Assembly: GCA_027605045.1 (NCBI GenBank)
Contig: JAQFWX010000007.1
Span: 186,001-250,000, forward strand
DNA: 64,000 nucleotides
Source: Phallus indusiatus
Taxonomy: Eukaryota > Basidiomycota > Agaricomycetes > Phallales > Phallaceae
Reading direction: 5' to 3'
Part shown: positions 9,986 through 20,510 of the stretch, one piece after another
Position numbering within the stretch: position 1 is the stretch's first letter
Layout: the number at the start of each line of letters is the position of its first letter
Notes under the pieces: model-generated
What the model was told of the DNA's origin: nothing
Seen by the model: the letters and a program-made list of their open reading frames with translations, nothing else
Database searches by the model: none
Translations under genes and position numbers: made by a program

Positions 9986-10905
9986 TAGTGTTGGGTACAG
10001 TTCAGTTTAGGTTCAGTTCGGTCTGTAACCGGTTAGGATTTCGCGGCATCGCAGTTTCAGTTCGGTTTAATACCAGTTCGGTTTGAAACCGGTTTGAGAC
10101 CAGTTTCAAACCGGTTATCCCGGTTTATATTCTCTGAAAAGATAGGTACTTGTATAATCAGTAATTAATCCAATAAATCAAGCAAAAATTCTGGGAATTG
10201 AAGCGGTTTTTCATCAGGAAGATCACATGCCCAGTCTGCCTCCCCAATGATCTTCAATCTTTCCTCCCTCTGTTTCGCCATCTCCTCTGTAGATAGTTTT
10301 TGCTCCCGCTCTCGTCTATACACCATCTTAAGAAGCTATAAAGCTGATAAATGATCCGATGACAGCCTATTTCGCTTCGTATCGGTATCGGCAGCGCAGT
10401 TTCAGTTGGTGTTGTCTTAATATAATAGAGGACCTTGCTGCCTATCCCATAGTAATTGCATCCTTTTTTTTTGTTTCGCGGGCCGTTGTATCTGTTGTAT
10501 CTGTTCTTCTAAAGACTTGTGAAGAAAAAAATATTAATTGGATTGTGTGTGATGAAAACAGACCTAATTCATCTTCTTCGACAGTTGATTGGTAGAGACC
10601 AAATGCTTGCGAGATTGGGCCGACATCAAGCTTTAGGTCAATGTTGAAGCACAGGAAAGTTCAATGATGTTTGTGTGTGGATGATCTGCCTCCGAACTAT
10701 ACAGTTCGGAAGCTATTTTCATTCTACGAAATCTAGCTACATCTGCTCTAGTGAAACCGGTTTGAAACTGGTTTGACCGGTTCCAAACCAGTTCGGTAAT
10801 TTGGATAATCCTGGTTTGAGTTCAGTTCTCAAACCAGTTCCGAACCGCATCAAACCAGTTTCAAACCGGTTTCCACGGTTTCGAACCGAACTGTACCCAA
10901 CACTA
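9986..10905 (-). mobile_element. Deleted hAT-type DNA transposon with inverted ends
   Basis: The left end reads TAGTGTTGGGTACAGTTC and the right end is its near-perfect inverse (GAACTGTACCCAACACTA on the + strand). Flanking 8-mers CTAGTCTA (9978-9985) and CTAGACTC (10906-10913) match at 6 of 8 positions, consistent with an old hAT 8-bp duplication. The subterminal regions are packed with GGTTTGAAACCGG-like repeats in both orientations, as expected for transposase binding sites. The interior keeps a coding relic of the hAT C-terminal dimerisation region on the minus strand. At 920 bp it is too short to encode a transposase. Confidence 0.75.
10165..10400 (-). pseudogene. Relic of hAT transposase C-terminal (dimerisation) domain
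   Basis: The minus strand reads DTDTKRNRLSSDHLSAL, one stop, then LLKMVYRRERE, continuing to a stop at 10165-10167 (54 codons open from the ATG at 10326). The R-x-x-LS-x-x-x-x-x-x-LQ-x-LK pattern is the usual last block of hAT transposases. The rest of the transposase is missing. Confidence 0.6.
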
Positions 10906-11369
10906 CTAGACTCTAAAGCTATCGCCCTCTTTGGAAGTGATGTGCATATCTGTAACGGCGGAAACACAGCTGATTATTGCATTGATAATACTTAATCGCG
11001 TTGCGTATGAAGATCCCTGCCAATATTACAATAACAAGCTATAATGAGAGTTACGCCACAATCTATTTACATAGCTCCACAAAAAAAAAAACAAGCTTTG
11101 ATGAAAAGCTTAAGTGCGCAATGTCTCGTCCACTCTCAAGTTTAACAAACAATTAAATGTTACATAGGTCAGATATACTGTGACGAGGATTATAATTATT
11201 GCAAGAATATGGTAAAAAAAGAACGGGTTTTATTGAAGTTGTATTGCTGCTCCGCATAATTACGCATTTGTCATATTAGCAGCATAAAAGGTATCCAAAT
11301 AGTTATTCTTTGAAAAAGATGCCTGTGTTCATAGTATCACATAAATAAAATACCCGAAATTGTCAGGTG
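10906..11369. other. Intergenic, nothing recognised
   Basis: AT-rich DNA downstream of the hAT element and of the convergent end of the minus-strand F-box gene. No gene or structured repeat was seen. Confidence 0.5.
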
Positions 11370-13028
11370 TCAATTTACTTGATCTCGTCTAGCCGTCCGA
11401 ACCTGAACCACGACAGGCGGCAAGTCTTTATGAGCCTCCAACCATGCCTCAATGTCTCCCGCCATGTCGAAAGATTGATCGCAGTCGAGTATATATTCCA
11501 AAGAATGTCCCGCCTGTTGTCTGATCCTGGAACATCTGACGAGCGCTGGGAGATAAACGTTATCCAACCTCACTGGTAAAGTCTCGTAATAGAAACGTAT
11601 CTCGAGCGTACGTAAAGAGGGGCAGGGAAATAATTGTCCTCGGTAGGTCCCGATATCCGACTTAAGATCCGTAATGTCATCATCTGCATCTGATTCCAAA
11701 CTTGTTCCTGTTTGAGAATTTCCCGAATTCCATCGCGGAGGCAACAGTGACTTGAGATACGATTTCTGGATTGGACCGCGATTGGTAGGGAAAGCGAGAT
11801 CGTCCAAACCGCCATGACGAATGAGTAAATATTGTAAATTTACCACAGAAACCAAAATGCTTCTTAGTATCACATAATCAAACGAGCAAAAGCCCAGGGA
11901 CATGTGCGTGATATCCAACAAATTGAACGTTCGCAAAAATTTGGGGAGATCCTCTATTGAGGCATGGGGAGGAGCCTTGCAATTGTATACTGCTCTGAAT
12001 TTTGAAAAAGCGAGCCCTTTATTCATCGTCTCATGGAAGTCTATCATTAATTCGTAGCCGAAACCTATCGATAAAAAAGCGAAACGTCGTCGGGAAAGGA
12101 GGTGTTTTAAGAGGGTAGACTCGGAGATTCGGAGGGGAGAGTCATTGCATGTGATATCGAACCTGATATTCTCCGTGGAAAAATCAAGATTTCCTAAAAC
12201 AAAATCGACATCGGCAATACGAATGTCCCTAAGTGTGAGGTCTTGTAGATACGACAAGGAAATACGCCCATTAGAACCTGAAGGAATCGCTGAGAGGGAT
12301 TTTGGCACATCTACAAGGTCCCACAGGATGTGGAGTGTGCAAAGACGGGGTGATGACTGAAAAATGTCGAGCAGCATGTTACCGTGGATGGGAGTGTCCG
12401 AGAGAAAATAGAGATGAAGATTTTTCAGATTTTTGAACAGAGATAACTGAAGATTATTCAAGCTACCGGAAATTTGAAGACGTGCACCTTCGAGACTTGG
12501 TGAGTGTCCAGAAAACAAGATGTTATGAATTTTTATGAGCATAGCCTTTGACTCCAGGCTGCCTTCACCCTTAAAGACATAGAGATCGAAATATTGTAGC
12601 GTAGGAACAGCTTGGGAAAGGCATTGAAAAACAGAAGGTGCCAGTTGCACCGAGATTGAGACTTGAAGCTGTTGACATCGATACATGTGTTGGGAGACGA
12701 CCGAAAGCATGCTCCACAGATAAAAACCAAGAAACGGGTCGGTCGGATCGTCGTAATGGTCGATGAAAACATTCAATGGGGACGAAGAAGAGCGATAGAG
12801 CATTGCGCTCAACTGATCCTGGTGCATTTTGGCCCTGTCAGTGAGAGTGATTGAGGTCCACATAGTCGGATCGGATAGTAGCACTGTCCTCCATGAACGA
12901 CAAACATGTGTCGCCTTGATTGGGGGTAAATTGATTATCTTGTCGTCAAGCCCAGACTCGAGTAGATCGCTGGTATATTGAATCTTGATGATTTTGCGGA
13001 AATTTTCGTATGGAAGACGGTCAAGCAT
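11370..13028 (-). CDS. F-box/leucine-rich-type protein, intact copy
   Basis: A single-exon gene of 552 residues. The start is the ATG at 13026-13028, which gives MLDRLPYENFRKII, the same beginning as the paralogs. The F-box region spans ~1-65 and includes PPIKATHVCRSWR and LLSDPTMWTSI. The remainder is a leucine-rich body with motifs shared by all copies: MYRCQQLQVSI, then NLKNLHLYF, LLDIFQSSPRL, THMSLGF and NLQYLLI. F-box proteins act as substrate adaptors of SCF ubiquitin ligases; neither target nor true leucine-rich repeat count can be read here. It is head-to-head with the next copy, start codons ~390 bp apart. The end (VVVQVR plus eight residues) differs slightly from the LWKI/LLG ends of its relatives. 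Confidence 0.85.
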   Translation of the reverse strand: MLDRLPYENFRKIIKIQYTSDLLESGLDDKIINLPPIKATHVCRSWRTVLLSDPTMWTSITLTDRAKMHQDQLSAMLYRSSSSPLNVFIDHYDDPTDPFLGFYLWSMLSVVSQHMYRCQQLQVSISVQLAPSVFQCLSQAVPTLQYFDLYVFKGEGSLESKAMLIKIHNILFSGHSPSLEGARLQISGSLNNLQLSLFKNLKNLHLYFLSDTPIHGNMLLDIFQSSPRLCTLHILWDLVDVPKSLSAIPSGSNGRISLSYLQDLTLRDIRIADVDFVLGNLDFSTENIRFDITCNDSPLRISESTLLKHLLSRRRFAFLSIGFGYELMIDFHETMNKGLAFSKFRAVYNCKAPPHASIEDLPKFLRTFNLLDITHMSLGFCSFDYVILRSILVSVVNLQYLLIRHGGLDDLAFPTNRGPIQKSYLKSLLPPRWNSGNSQTGTSLESDADDDITDLKSDIGTYRGQLFPCPSLRTLEIRFYYETLPVRLDNVYLPALVRCSRIRQQAGHSLEYILDCDQSFDMAGDIEAWLEAHKDLPPVVVQVRTARRDQVN

Positions 13029-13419
13029 TGATAGCAGTGTCAAGAGTGAAAATTCTTACGTGGTCACCACCGCCACCCATAACGCCCTGCCGATACATTC
13101 AATTAACGTTCAGCGCCAACCCGAACAATTTCCTCCTATTCCTAGTGTGCATGCATAGTGTTATATCAAGACTTTCACCCAACTGCCAGACTTTGATACT
13201 CTTGACTCGGCGTAGTCGACTACCCCTCGTTGGATATCAATTTTTCTCATTTTGAGTGAGCTTTAGTATCACCCACCCTTTTACCAGCATCTTATATGTT
13301 CCATGTATGTGTAACCCAATGTTGACATTGAGTGTTGTAGTTGATGTCGAGGAACGGGTAATGTCAGCCGTGCCAGGCCGTGCTGCGTGCCTTGCAAATT
13401 AGAGCGCCTATTGGTAACC
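13029..13419. promoter_or_regulatory. Divergent promoter region between two F-box genes
   Basis: These 391 bases separate the start codons of two head-to-head F-box paralogs and must hold both promoters unless one is silent. No convincing TATA or named transcription-factor site was seen. Confidence 0.4.
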
Positions 13420-15024
13420 ATGCTTGACCGCATCCCATACGAGATATTCAGCAAAATTATCAAGATCTCAAGTGCCCTTCATCCAATATTTCTCTCATTC
13501 TCTCGTTTCGACATAAGCTTACCTCCTATTGAAGCGACACATGTTTGTCGTTCATGGAGGACCGCGCTTCTATCCGATCCAACTATGTGGACCTGCATCA
13601 TGCTCATCAATGGTTTCATGACATGTCCGGAACAATTGGATGCGACGTTGTCTCGGTCCCGCTCTGCTCCATTGGATATACTCATCAGCCAGGGTGGCCA
13701 GGTTCTTGACTCGCACATTATGCTTGGACTATGCGACATGTTATCCATCATCTCCCTACACATGCACAGATGTCGACAACTCCAAGTAGCCGTCTCACCG
13801 GATTTTGCATCACATATATTCCAATGTCTTCACAAACCCGCTCCCATATTACAAACGTTTGATCTCGAAGTCTTCGGAAACGCTAGTCGGGAGCGAATTG
13901 ATAAACTTGGGGAAATCCACGAAAATCTGTTTTCTGGGGATGCGCCAAGTCTCAAACATGTCCATCTCCAGGCTGGCGCTGATCTAGGAAATCTTCGGCT
14001 ATCTATACTCAAGAATCTGTCAAGTCTTTATCTTAATTTTGACTTGGACATTATCAACGGTGACATCCTGCTGGATATTCTTCAATCATCACCTTCTCTC
14101 CGTTCATTGGCCATTTCGTTCCTTGTAAAGCAACAAGCGACTATTCTGTCGAGGCCTTCCGATCACCGGATTCACTTACCTTACCTACAAGAGCTATACC
14201 TTCATGGCATTTGTGCAGCTAACACTGCGAATCTACTTTTGGCACGTCTTGATTTTCCAATGGAGACTCTTGAGTTCTATATTACGTGCCAGGACTCCCA
14301 CTCCGATTTCTCTAAGTTGACTTCTTTAGTGCGCCTTCTCAACAGACGATGTCTCACGTTTTTATCCATCTACACCGATCGTTATCAACAGAGTATAGAA
14401 TTCTCCGAAACGATAGCCCAAGGACCCACCGATTCAAGATTTAAAGCAGAAATCTATTCCCCTAGCGCATCCGTAGACGATCCATTAAAATTTTTACGAA
14501 CCTTCAATTTATTGAACATCACACATATGTCACTGAGGAGTGCTTGGCCAAAATCTGTACTCAGAAGCATCTTCGTTGCACTAGCAAATCTGCAATACCT
14601 CCGTATCACTGCGAGTAACAACGAATGCATCCCGTCGAATCCTCCAGTTTCAAGGTCGTACTTGGAAGCTTTGATGCCTAGACTACAACACTTAGACCCT
14701 GATGGGCGAGCGAGTCTAGATTCGGAAACAGGAGACATTACGACGAGCCGCGGACCGAATGATGACGCTGCCCAAGGACCCTCGTCCTTGTTTCCTTGCC
14801 CCTCTCTGCAGACACTGGAGATAATGTTCTTTTATGAAACCTCGACTAGATTGGATGAAACCTACTTTCAAACTCTCCATCGATGTGCTAGAATCAGAAA
14901 ACAAGCTGGACACCCATTCAAATATAAAATCACCTGTCGCGCAAATACGAGATTAGCAGAAGATATTCGTACGTGGTTGCGGAATCATGAAGGATTTTCT
15001 GTGGAGGTCCGGTTATTGGGATGA
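13420..15024 (+). CDS. F-box/leucine-rich-type protein, intact copy
   Basis: A single-exon gene of 534 residues. The ATG at 13420 is chosen because it gives MLDRIPYEIFSKII, matching the other copies; the frame is open 33 bases upstream but has no ATG there. The F-box region is followed by PPIEATHVCRSWRTALL and SDPTMWTCI, then the family body (MHRCRQLQVAV, NLSSLYLNF, LLDILQSSPSL, THMSLRS, NLQYLRI) and the shared end motif CPSLQTLEI, CARIRKQAGHPFKY, FSVEVRLLG. It is the likely partner or duplicate of the minus-strand gene at 11370-13028. Substrate unknown. Confidence 0.85.
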   Translation: MLDRIPYEIFSKIIKISSALHPIFLSFSRFDISLPPIEATHVCRSWRTALLSDPTMWTCIMLINGFMTCPEQLDATLSRSRSAPLDILISQGGQVLDSHIMLGLCDMLSIISLHMHRCRQLQVAVSPDFASHIFQCLHKPAPILQTFDLEVFGNASRERIDKLGEIHENLFSGDAPSLKHVHLQAGADLGNLRLSILKNLSSLYLNFDLDIINGDILLDILQSSPSLRSLAISFLVKQQATILSRPSDHRIHLPYLQELYLHGICAANTANLLLARLDFPMETLEFYITCQDSHSDFSKLTSLVRLLNRRCLTFLSIYTDRYQQSIEFSETIAQGPTDSRFKAEIYSPSASVDDPLKFLRTFNLLNITHMSLRSAWPKSVLRSIFVALANLQYLRITASNNECIPSNPPVSRSYLEALMPRLQHLDPDGRASLDSETGDITTSRGPNDDAAQGPSSLFPCPSLQTLEIMFFYETSTRLDETYFQTLHRCARIRKQAGHPFKYKITCRANTRLAEDIRTWLRNHEGFSVEVRLLG

Positions 15025-16558
15025 TAGAATTTGAATGGGACTTGTATAACCACCATTTTACCAAAACACTTTTCTGCAGGACTAGGAAAGAGCCGTGGGC
15101 AGCACGTGCTTATGCCTGGAATTTCTTCGTTGCTATCTCGTACCAATTTGATTTTCACTAGAATAGACCATCTACATATATATTTATGTAACGTTATTAC
15201 TCGTTCGTATTATGAAAGCGACTCTGTATCAACTGCTTGGGTCCGATGGCAAACCAGTGTAAGGACACGTAGTTGTTTAGCGTTTAACGTTTAGCGCTCG
15301 TGAGTCGTCGGAGTCCATTCCCTCATCGTTCGTTTGCGTCACGACACCTTCGTCCACAGACTCTCCTTTCTATCGTCATGTTTCCTTTCATTTATTTCCT
15401 CTTCTTCTAGTCTTAAACCCATTTATTCGTTTCATTTTTTTGTTTTCTAATTCGTTTATATTACCTAAACTATCTGTATTTGATCATAGAGCACGTGCCC
15501 GGGATTTCACGGTCACATTTCACTTGCAGTTTTATCTATTTTCCTGACATCGTCAACCTACACAAGAGCTAGTCGACTTCTGGAACGGAGACAATCTCGC
15601 AGCTCAGCGCTCAGCTCGAGACGAAAAACCTAGAAAAAGGAAAATTTTAGGAGATATTCAAATCACAAGGGCTTCTATATCATCTGTTAGTCGAAAGCTA
15701 GTGATAGCTTCGTTGGCAACATCAAACTGGTGGAGTCCGTGATATTATCAAATCTTTTTATCAACAGATGTCGACTCCCTTTACGAATCTTGTTAGAAGA
15801 ATACGCCATCATGACAAGCCTGAATAACACGTGCCGACAAAGTGTCAACAATATCGAGATAGTTGACTCAGCCTCGACTTGACTGGAGATGTCTCTCCAA
15901 AGTTCAGACATTGCAATGCGAAGAAGTCCTTGTCGCTCATTAGGTTTGGGTATACTGGCGCATGCCAGTGAGGCCGGATATCAGTTGACTTTCGCACCAC
16001 ACTGAGACGAGTGATTAGGGTTCGCACCTTTAACCGCCCAAATCTTTGATGACCATTCCGTAAATTTGATGTGCTTGTTAAGTGTTAATGCCTGGTAAGC
16101 ACGGCTGGTGATGCCTATCGTATTCTCAGCTTACGCCGGCTGATCACTACTAACTACACATTCCCTAAAAAAAGAGCTATAGTCTATAAAGTATATGAAC
16201 AAGGTTCAGCATTTGCACAAAGCTAGTGACTCACGCGTGATGACCTGGTCACAGAGCATAAGTACATAATCTTAATTTTTATTCTTAACCACTGACGCTT
16301 ATTCGATATCCAGGCTTTACTGAGGCGGTGTGAGAATCGAGGCTAGTACATATTTTCGTCTAGGGAACGTTGCATGTGAGGTTACATGTAGACCTCTGTC
16401 ATTCACATCATCTCTTGGCATTTTCTTCTATAGATGAACACCATGACCGCAGCAATGGAACGACAATGATATGTCAAGTACGATGCTGTCTCAGACTGGA
16501 ATCTGGATATACTTGTATGGTATATAATGTTCAGCCGTTTACTCATTTTTAAACTATC
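15025..16558. other. Intergenic, no supported gene
   Basis: About 1.5 kb without a convincing gene. Bases ~15256-15620 have a pyrimidine-rich, LTR-like texture (starting TGTAAGGACACG), but no second copy or target duplication was found. Short minus-strand frames at 15687-16027 have no recognised content. Confidence 0.45.
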
Positions 16559-18017
16559 ATGATGTCTAATACTTTGATAGACAGCGGGGTCTCTAAGCTG
16601 GAAATCCCAGCGACCGTTCTTCCTGACCTAGTAAAACAGATTCATTTTCTAAATTTTAACATTGGTAACAATCTCATTTCGCTGTATTTATTTCCGCTCA
16701 TGGCTGTGTAGTTGCTTCCTCTGCGCTTTTTTTCTGGGATTTACTGTTAAATCTAAACAAAGAGGTATCTCCTGTTTCATTTATCTCATTCTGCTTCCTA
16801 TTGATACCTTTGATCTTTGGGTTGATATATATCTGGAAGTAAGCTGTCTCTTTCAGACTATACATCTGGCGTAAATGATATTTCAGATTTGAGTTTTCTT
16901 ACATGACTGTTTTGTTTGGAGTCATCCGCTTCCTTGTCATTGGGGTGGAAATGTAAGCCTTTAAACATCTATCATGCAATTTCATTATTGATCGTATATA
17001 TTCAGAATGAATCTTTTGTTCAATGTTGGAACATCGGGCATCTCAGATTCTGGTTGCAGAGTTAATTTGTGGTTGGCCGCGGTGTTTGGGTTGATTATTT
17101 CCACATGCGTGGACGTGCTATTGATATTCCGCGGTATCTTATATCAGATTTTACGCAGAATGTTCATAATACTGAGAATCATTAGTGTACGCATTGTACG
17201 GCAAAAATAAGGCGTTGTTCACATGTCTTTGTGCCCTGGAAGCTGTTGTATTTATGACTGTCGCATGTTTGATCGCATTAGCGTTACCCAAAATTCAAAG
17301 TGTCGCGGACCCATTTTCCCGTCAACTGCCGACCGTGATTTGTATAGTATTGAAAACCCCGAATATTGAATCATATATTTGGTAAGATATCTTCGGTCCC
17401 CGTTACACGTTTAGATGTTAACATATGTATCTGCAGGCTGCCTATACTTGTCGCACAAGCGACTCTCTTCCTTCTGGCTCTAGGACGGCACATCTATCTT
17501 CAAAGAAATGGCTTGAGATTTTTTGGCAGAACCTCCCATGTTTATCACACTTTTATTCGAGATGGCATTTGGGTTTTCTTTGTTTTGCTAGGTATGCGAA
17601 TGTTGCACAAAGGTGACAGTATGATTGAGAATATTCGTAGCTGGTTTCCTGTTGAGTATAATTGGATTCAGTTTACACTCTATATTGGGCCAGACGGCAC
17701 TATAGTAAGTGTAACTTTAATTTTATGTAATGATTTTGAATTAAAGCGATGTAGCTGGAATTATTCGCTCATGGGAATTTCTGTAGGCCCAACCTCATTG
17801 TTCTTTTACCTATTTTGACTCGACCTTTTAGGCATCCCACTTAATTATCAATTTACGCTCAGCAAGCCACGAGGCAGGAGGACGATTACTTAAAAGCTTG
17901 CCCGTATCCTACACAGGAGTACAATTCATCAACAAAGGAACAGAACTCAGTCGAGATGTTAGCACGGGTAACACTTGTAAAGACTTTGACTATCGTTACG
18001 ACTACGTGCATGTGTAA
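16559..18017 (+). CDS. DUF6533-type multi-pass membrane protein
   Basis: Nine exons were traced: 16559-16664, 16712-16838, 16887-16952, 17006-17133, 17186-17381, 17437-17591, 17641-17704, 17755-17782, 17832-18017. They total 1056 bp, 351 residues plus stop. Family marks are FFWDLLLNLNKE near the N-terminus, RVYALYGKNK in the middle, and IINLRSASHEAG before a polar cytoplasmic-looking tail; several hydrophobic segments suggest ~6-7 membrane passes. DUF6533 proteins are common in Agaricomycetes and have no assigned function. Exons 3-8 have exactly the same lengths as in the paralog at 54089-55563. Exon 2 equals that gene's exons 2 and 3 (53 + 17 bp) plus a 57-bp former intron (16765-16821) whose acceptor reads GG rather than AG and which stays open in frame. 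Confidence 0.82.
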
Positions 18018-18855
18018 ATGTCAATGTCGTAATTGAATTCCTTAAGCTGTCTCAAAATTCTCCCTCTCCAGACTCATGTATGTTTTGGTGATCGCCAACG
18101 GGTGTCTACAGTTCCTTGGAGGTCGATTTGAAAGAAGATAAACATTACGGGGACTTGAAGCACGAAGACATATACATCGTTCATTGAATCATATGTACCT
18201 AAACGTCGCATCTGTGCATGCAGGGCATACACATTATGTACAGATCAACAAGCTCTTATGATGACGTCAGACGAAACATTCAATTCCTCGATTTTTCAGG
18301 GCCTCAAACATCGCTATTTGGATCTTCATTTGAGACGAGAAATCCGATTCTCCGCGCAGTATCAATTGTTAAGGTCTTTGAATGACAGTGCCTTCCTTTG
18401 TGGGCACTTTTTTTCATTTTGATCACATATAAATATAATTTGACAGTATTCGTTGACTTAGAGACGTCTAATAACAAGAAAAACGGTTCTAAGTTGATGG
18501 AATGACGGATACTTTCCTATTAATACCCAACTCAAATTGACTCAGAAATTCCGCTTCTTTCCGTTACACAGGCAGTATGACTGAGTCGTACCTGCGCTGT
18601 TAAAAAATAAAAAAGTTAAACTCCTACAAATCTTTTACAAGGCCCTCGGCTGGAGGACGCTTTATTAGTCTTAGTCTCCCCAGCTCCAGCGACGTCGTGC
18701 CACTGACGCTGTACCTCTACGAATCTTAACAAGACAAATTTGACTCAGGTGTATTGTGAATGACTCATACAAAATTCCAAGAAAGAATATGAACTGTTCA
18801 AAAAAATCGAGCTACTAATATTTCGCTCATTGTTATCCACCTCATCTTAGCACGT
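18018..18855. other. Intergenic between convergent genes
   Basis: The DUF6533 gene and the minus-strand hypothetical gene both end into this stretch, so it holds two 3' ends. No further gene was seen. Confidence 0.45.
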
Positions 18856-19658
18856 TTATTCCACCAGCTCCCAGGTCCACCCAGAGCTTCCGTCCTCCAC
18901 ATCTTTCAACGCTCCATCCTCTTGATTGTATCCGATATTTCTCTTGAAATCTCCAAACAAGAACTGGTGAGCATTGCCCCCAGCGACTAAATCGCCCGAA
19001 CTGTTGAGATTGACAGACAGATTCGTACGCTCAATCTCAATAGTGATTTGATCGGTGCGAATGAGGACCTTTCCGGCTGTGGAAGCTTGCACAGCAGTGA
19101 TACGGAAACGGGTCCGCCCCGTGTTGGAGATGGTGATATTGTTGTATTGATCAGATTGGTTGTAGTACCAGTAAAGGGTGGGGTCAGCAGTGGAGCGAAT
19201 GAAGAACCTAGATTTAAAGTATTATAAAATTTCCCAAAACTTAGATAATGAACGCCCGTAGTACCAGTTTCCACTAATAGCGTTTGCTACATTCAAACTT
19301 GGCACAATAGGAAGACCTCGTCCGCTCTTGTCATCAATCAAAGTCATGAAGAATCGACCTTTGAAGTTTGACGCAAAACTCTGAGTTCTAGCGTCAACGA
19401 AGAAGTTGTACACATTGAGCAAACTCGGAGAGTGCGTGTAGGATTGAGGGTTGTTACGCGTAAACAACGAAGCAATTGAGGCCGTGTCCGAGATGGCACG
19501 CCACCATTCATCGGCAACGCTAGAGTCAGGGAAGGTGAGCACAAAACGCCAGGTGCCATCATCTTCAATCTGTAGGAAGATATTAGAGGGAATTGTTTCT
19601 GAGCGAGATGAAGTTGAACGTGACTGACGCTGCTGCAATATGCTTGGAAGACAGTCAT
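18856..19658 (-). CDS. Conserved-looking hypothetical protein, 228 residues
   Basis: Three exons were inferred: 19629-19658, 19265-19569 and 18856-19207, totalling 687 bp. The first intron has donor GTCAGT and acceptor CTACAG; the second has donor GTACTA and acceptor ATCTAG. The start ATG at 19656-19658 gives MTVFQAYCSS. The protein is rich in aromatic residues and short beta-like strands (DGTWRFVLTF, FFIRSTADPTLYWYY, RFRITAVQAS, ending SGWTWELVE), suggesting a small all-beta fold. No signal peptide or catalytic motif is visible and I do not recognise the family. Confidence 0.6.
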
Positions 19659-20510
19659 CGTTGGAAGTATTTAATTTCAGAGAGGCTCAGTAATTTGCTG
19701 GGGAGATTTAGCTTTGGGTCTGACTTTCTGCTGTGAGGTTGTTCATCTTTTATATATTTTTTTCTGAAAGATTACGAGACGCGGGTTCCTATGGTCTGTG
19801 ATCACGTGTAAGTTAGATGTCAAGTTGACAGATCCTGGACATTAAATTGGCGCACTTTGTTTAAGAATATACACAATGAGTTGAAAGGGAATTCTGACAA
19901 TGTGAAGATAAATTCACCTTTGTATTGAGAGGAAATCGGAGGAGATAAAAATGCGCTCTTCTGTATATACTTAGCTTGACATATGTTGAGGCAGGCTAAA
20001 TCTGCCGTCGGGCCATCATTGTTCCGGCAGTGACTTCACAAAATAAAATAACCGTGTCATAGGTTCGCACAAATCGGGTTCAGAAATGCCAAACTTTTGA
20101 CAAAACAGCGACTTTGCAATGGGAATAACATGAAGGACATGAAAGAGGTGACGCAGACTTGAATCAGCATGCTGTGCAAAATTAAGGAACGTTCCCTCAA
20201 GAAACGGAATCCATAAGGCACAAAATGTTATTTTAAATTATAGGTGATGGACTGACTTCACATAACTTTGCCTTTCGTAATTCCTTCGATGTCAATGGCA
20301 ACCGAACAAGCCTTAGTACTAGGCGGAACTCGCAAGATGAACATAATAACTTCGTTTGAGATATTTTTGAGCATTGCCTTCACATCAGCCGTTCTTCGCG
20401 GATGAGATTAATTGAATTTCAACTGTAAATTTACCTAAGTATTGAGATACGTTCCCATATACTTACATTCAACAGGCGTCCATTGGACGAGAACATGAAA
20501 CGTTCGAAGA
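19659..20510. other. Intergenic, no supported gene
   Basis: Upstream of the hypothetical gene and downstream of the RAD9 relic. It should contain the hypothetical gene's promoter; nothing else was recognised. Confidence 0.4.

Noticed and set aside
15256..15620. Possible solo LTR (TGTAAGGACACG start, pyrimidine-rich interior)
   Set aside because: No matching end, no target duplication and no second copy in the window could be found.
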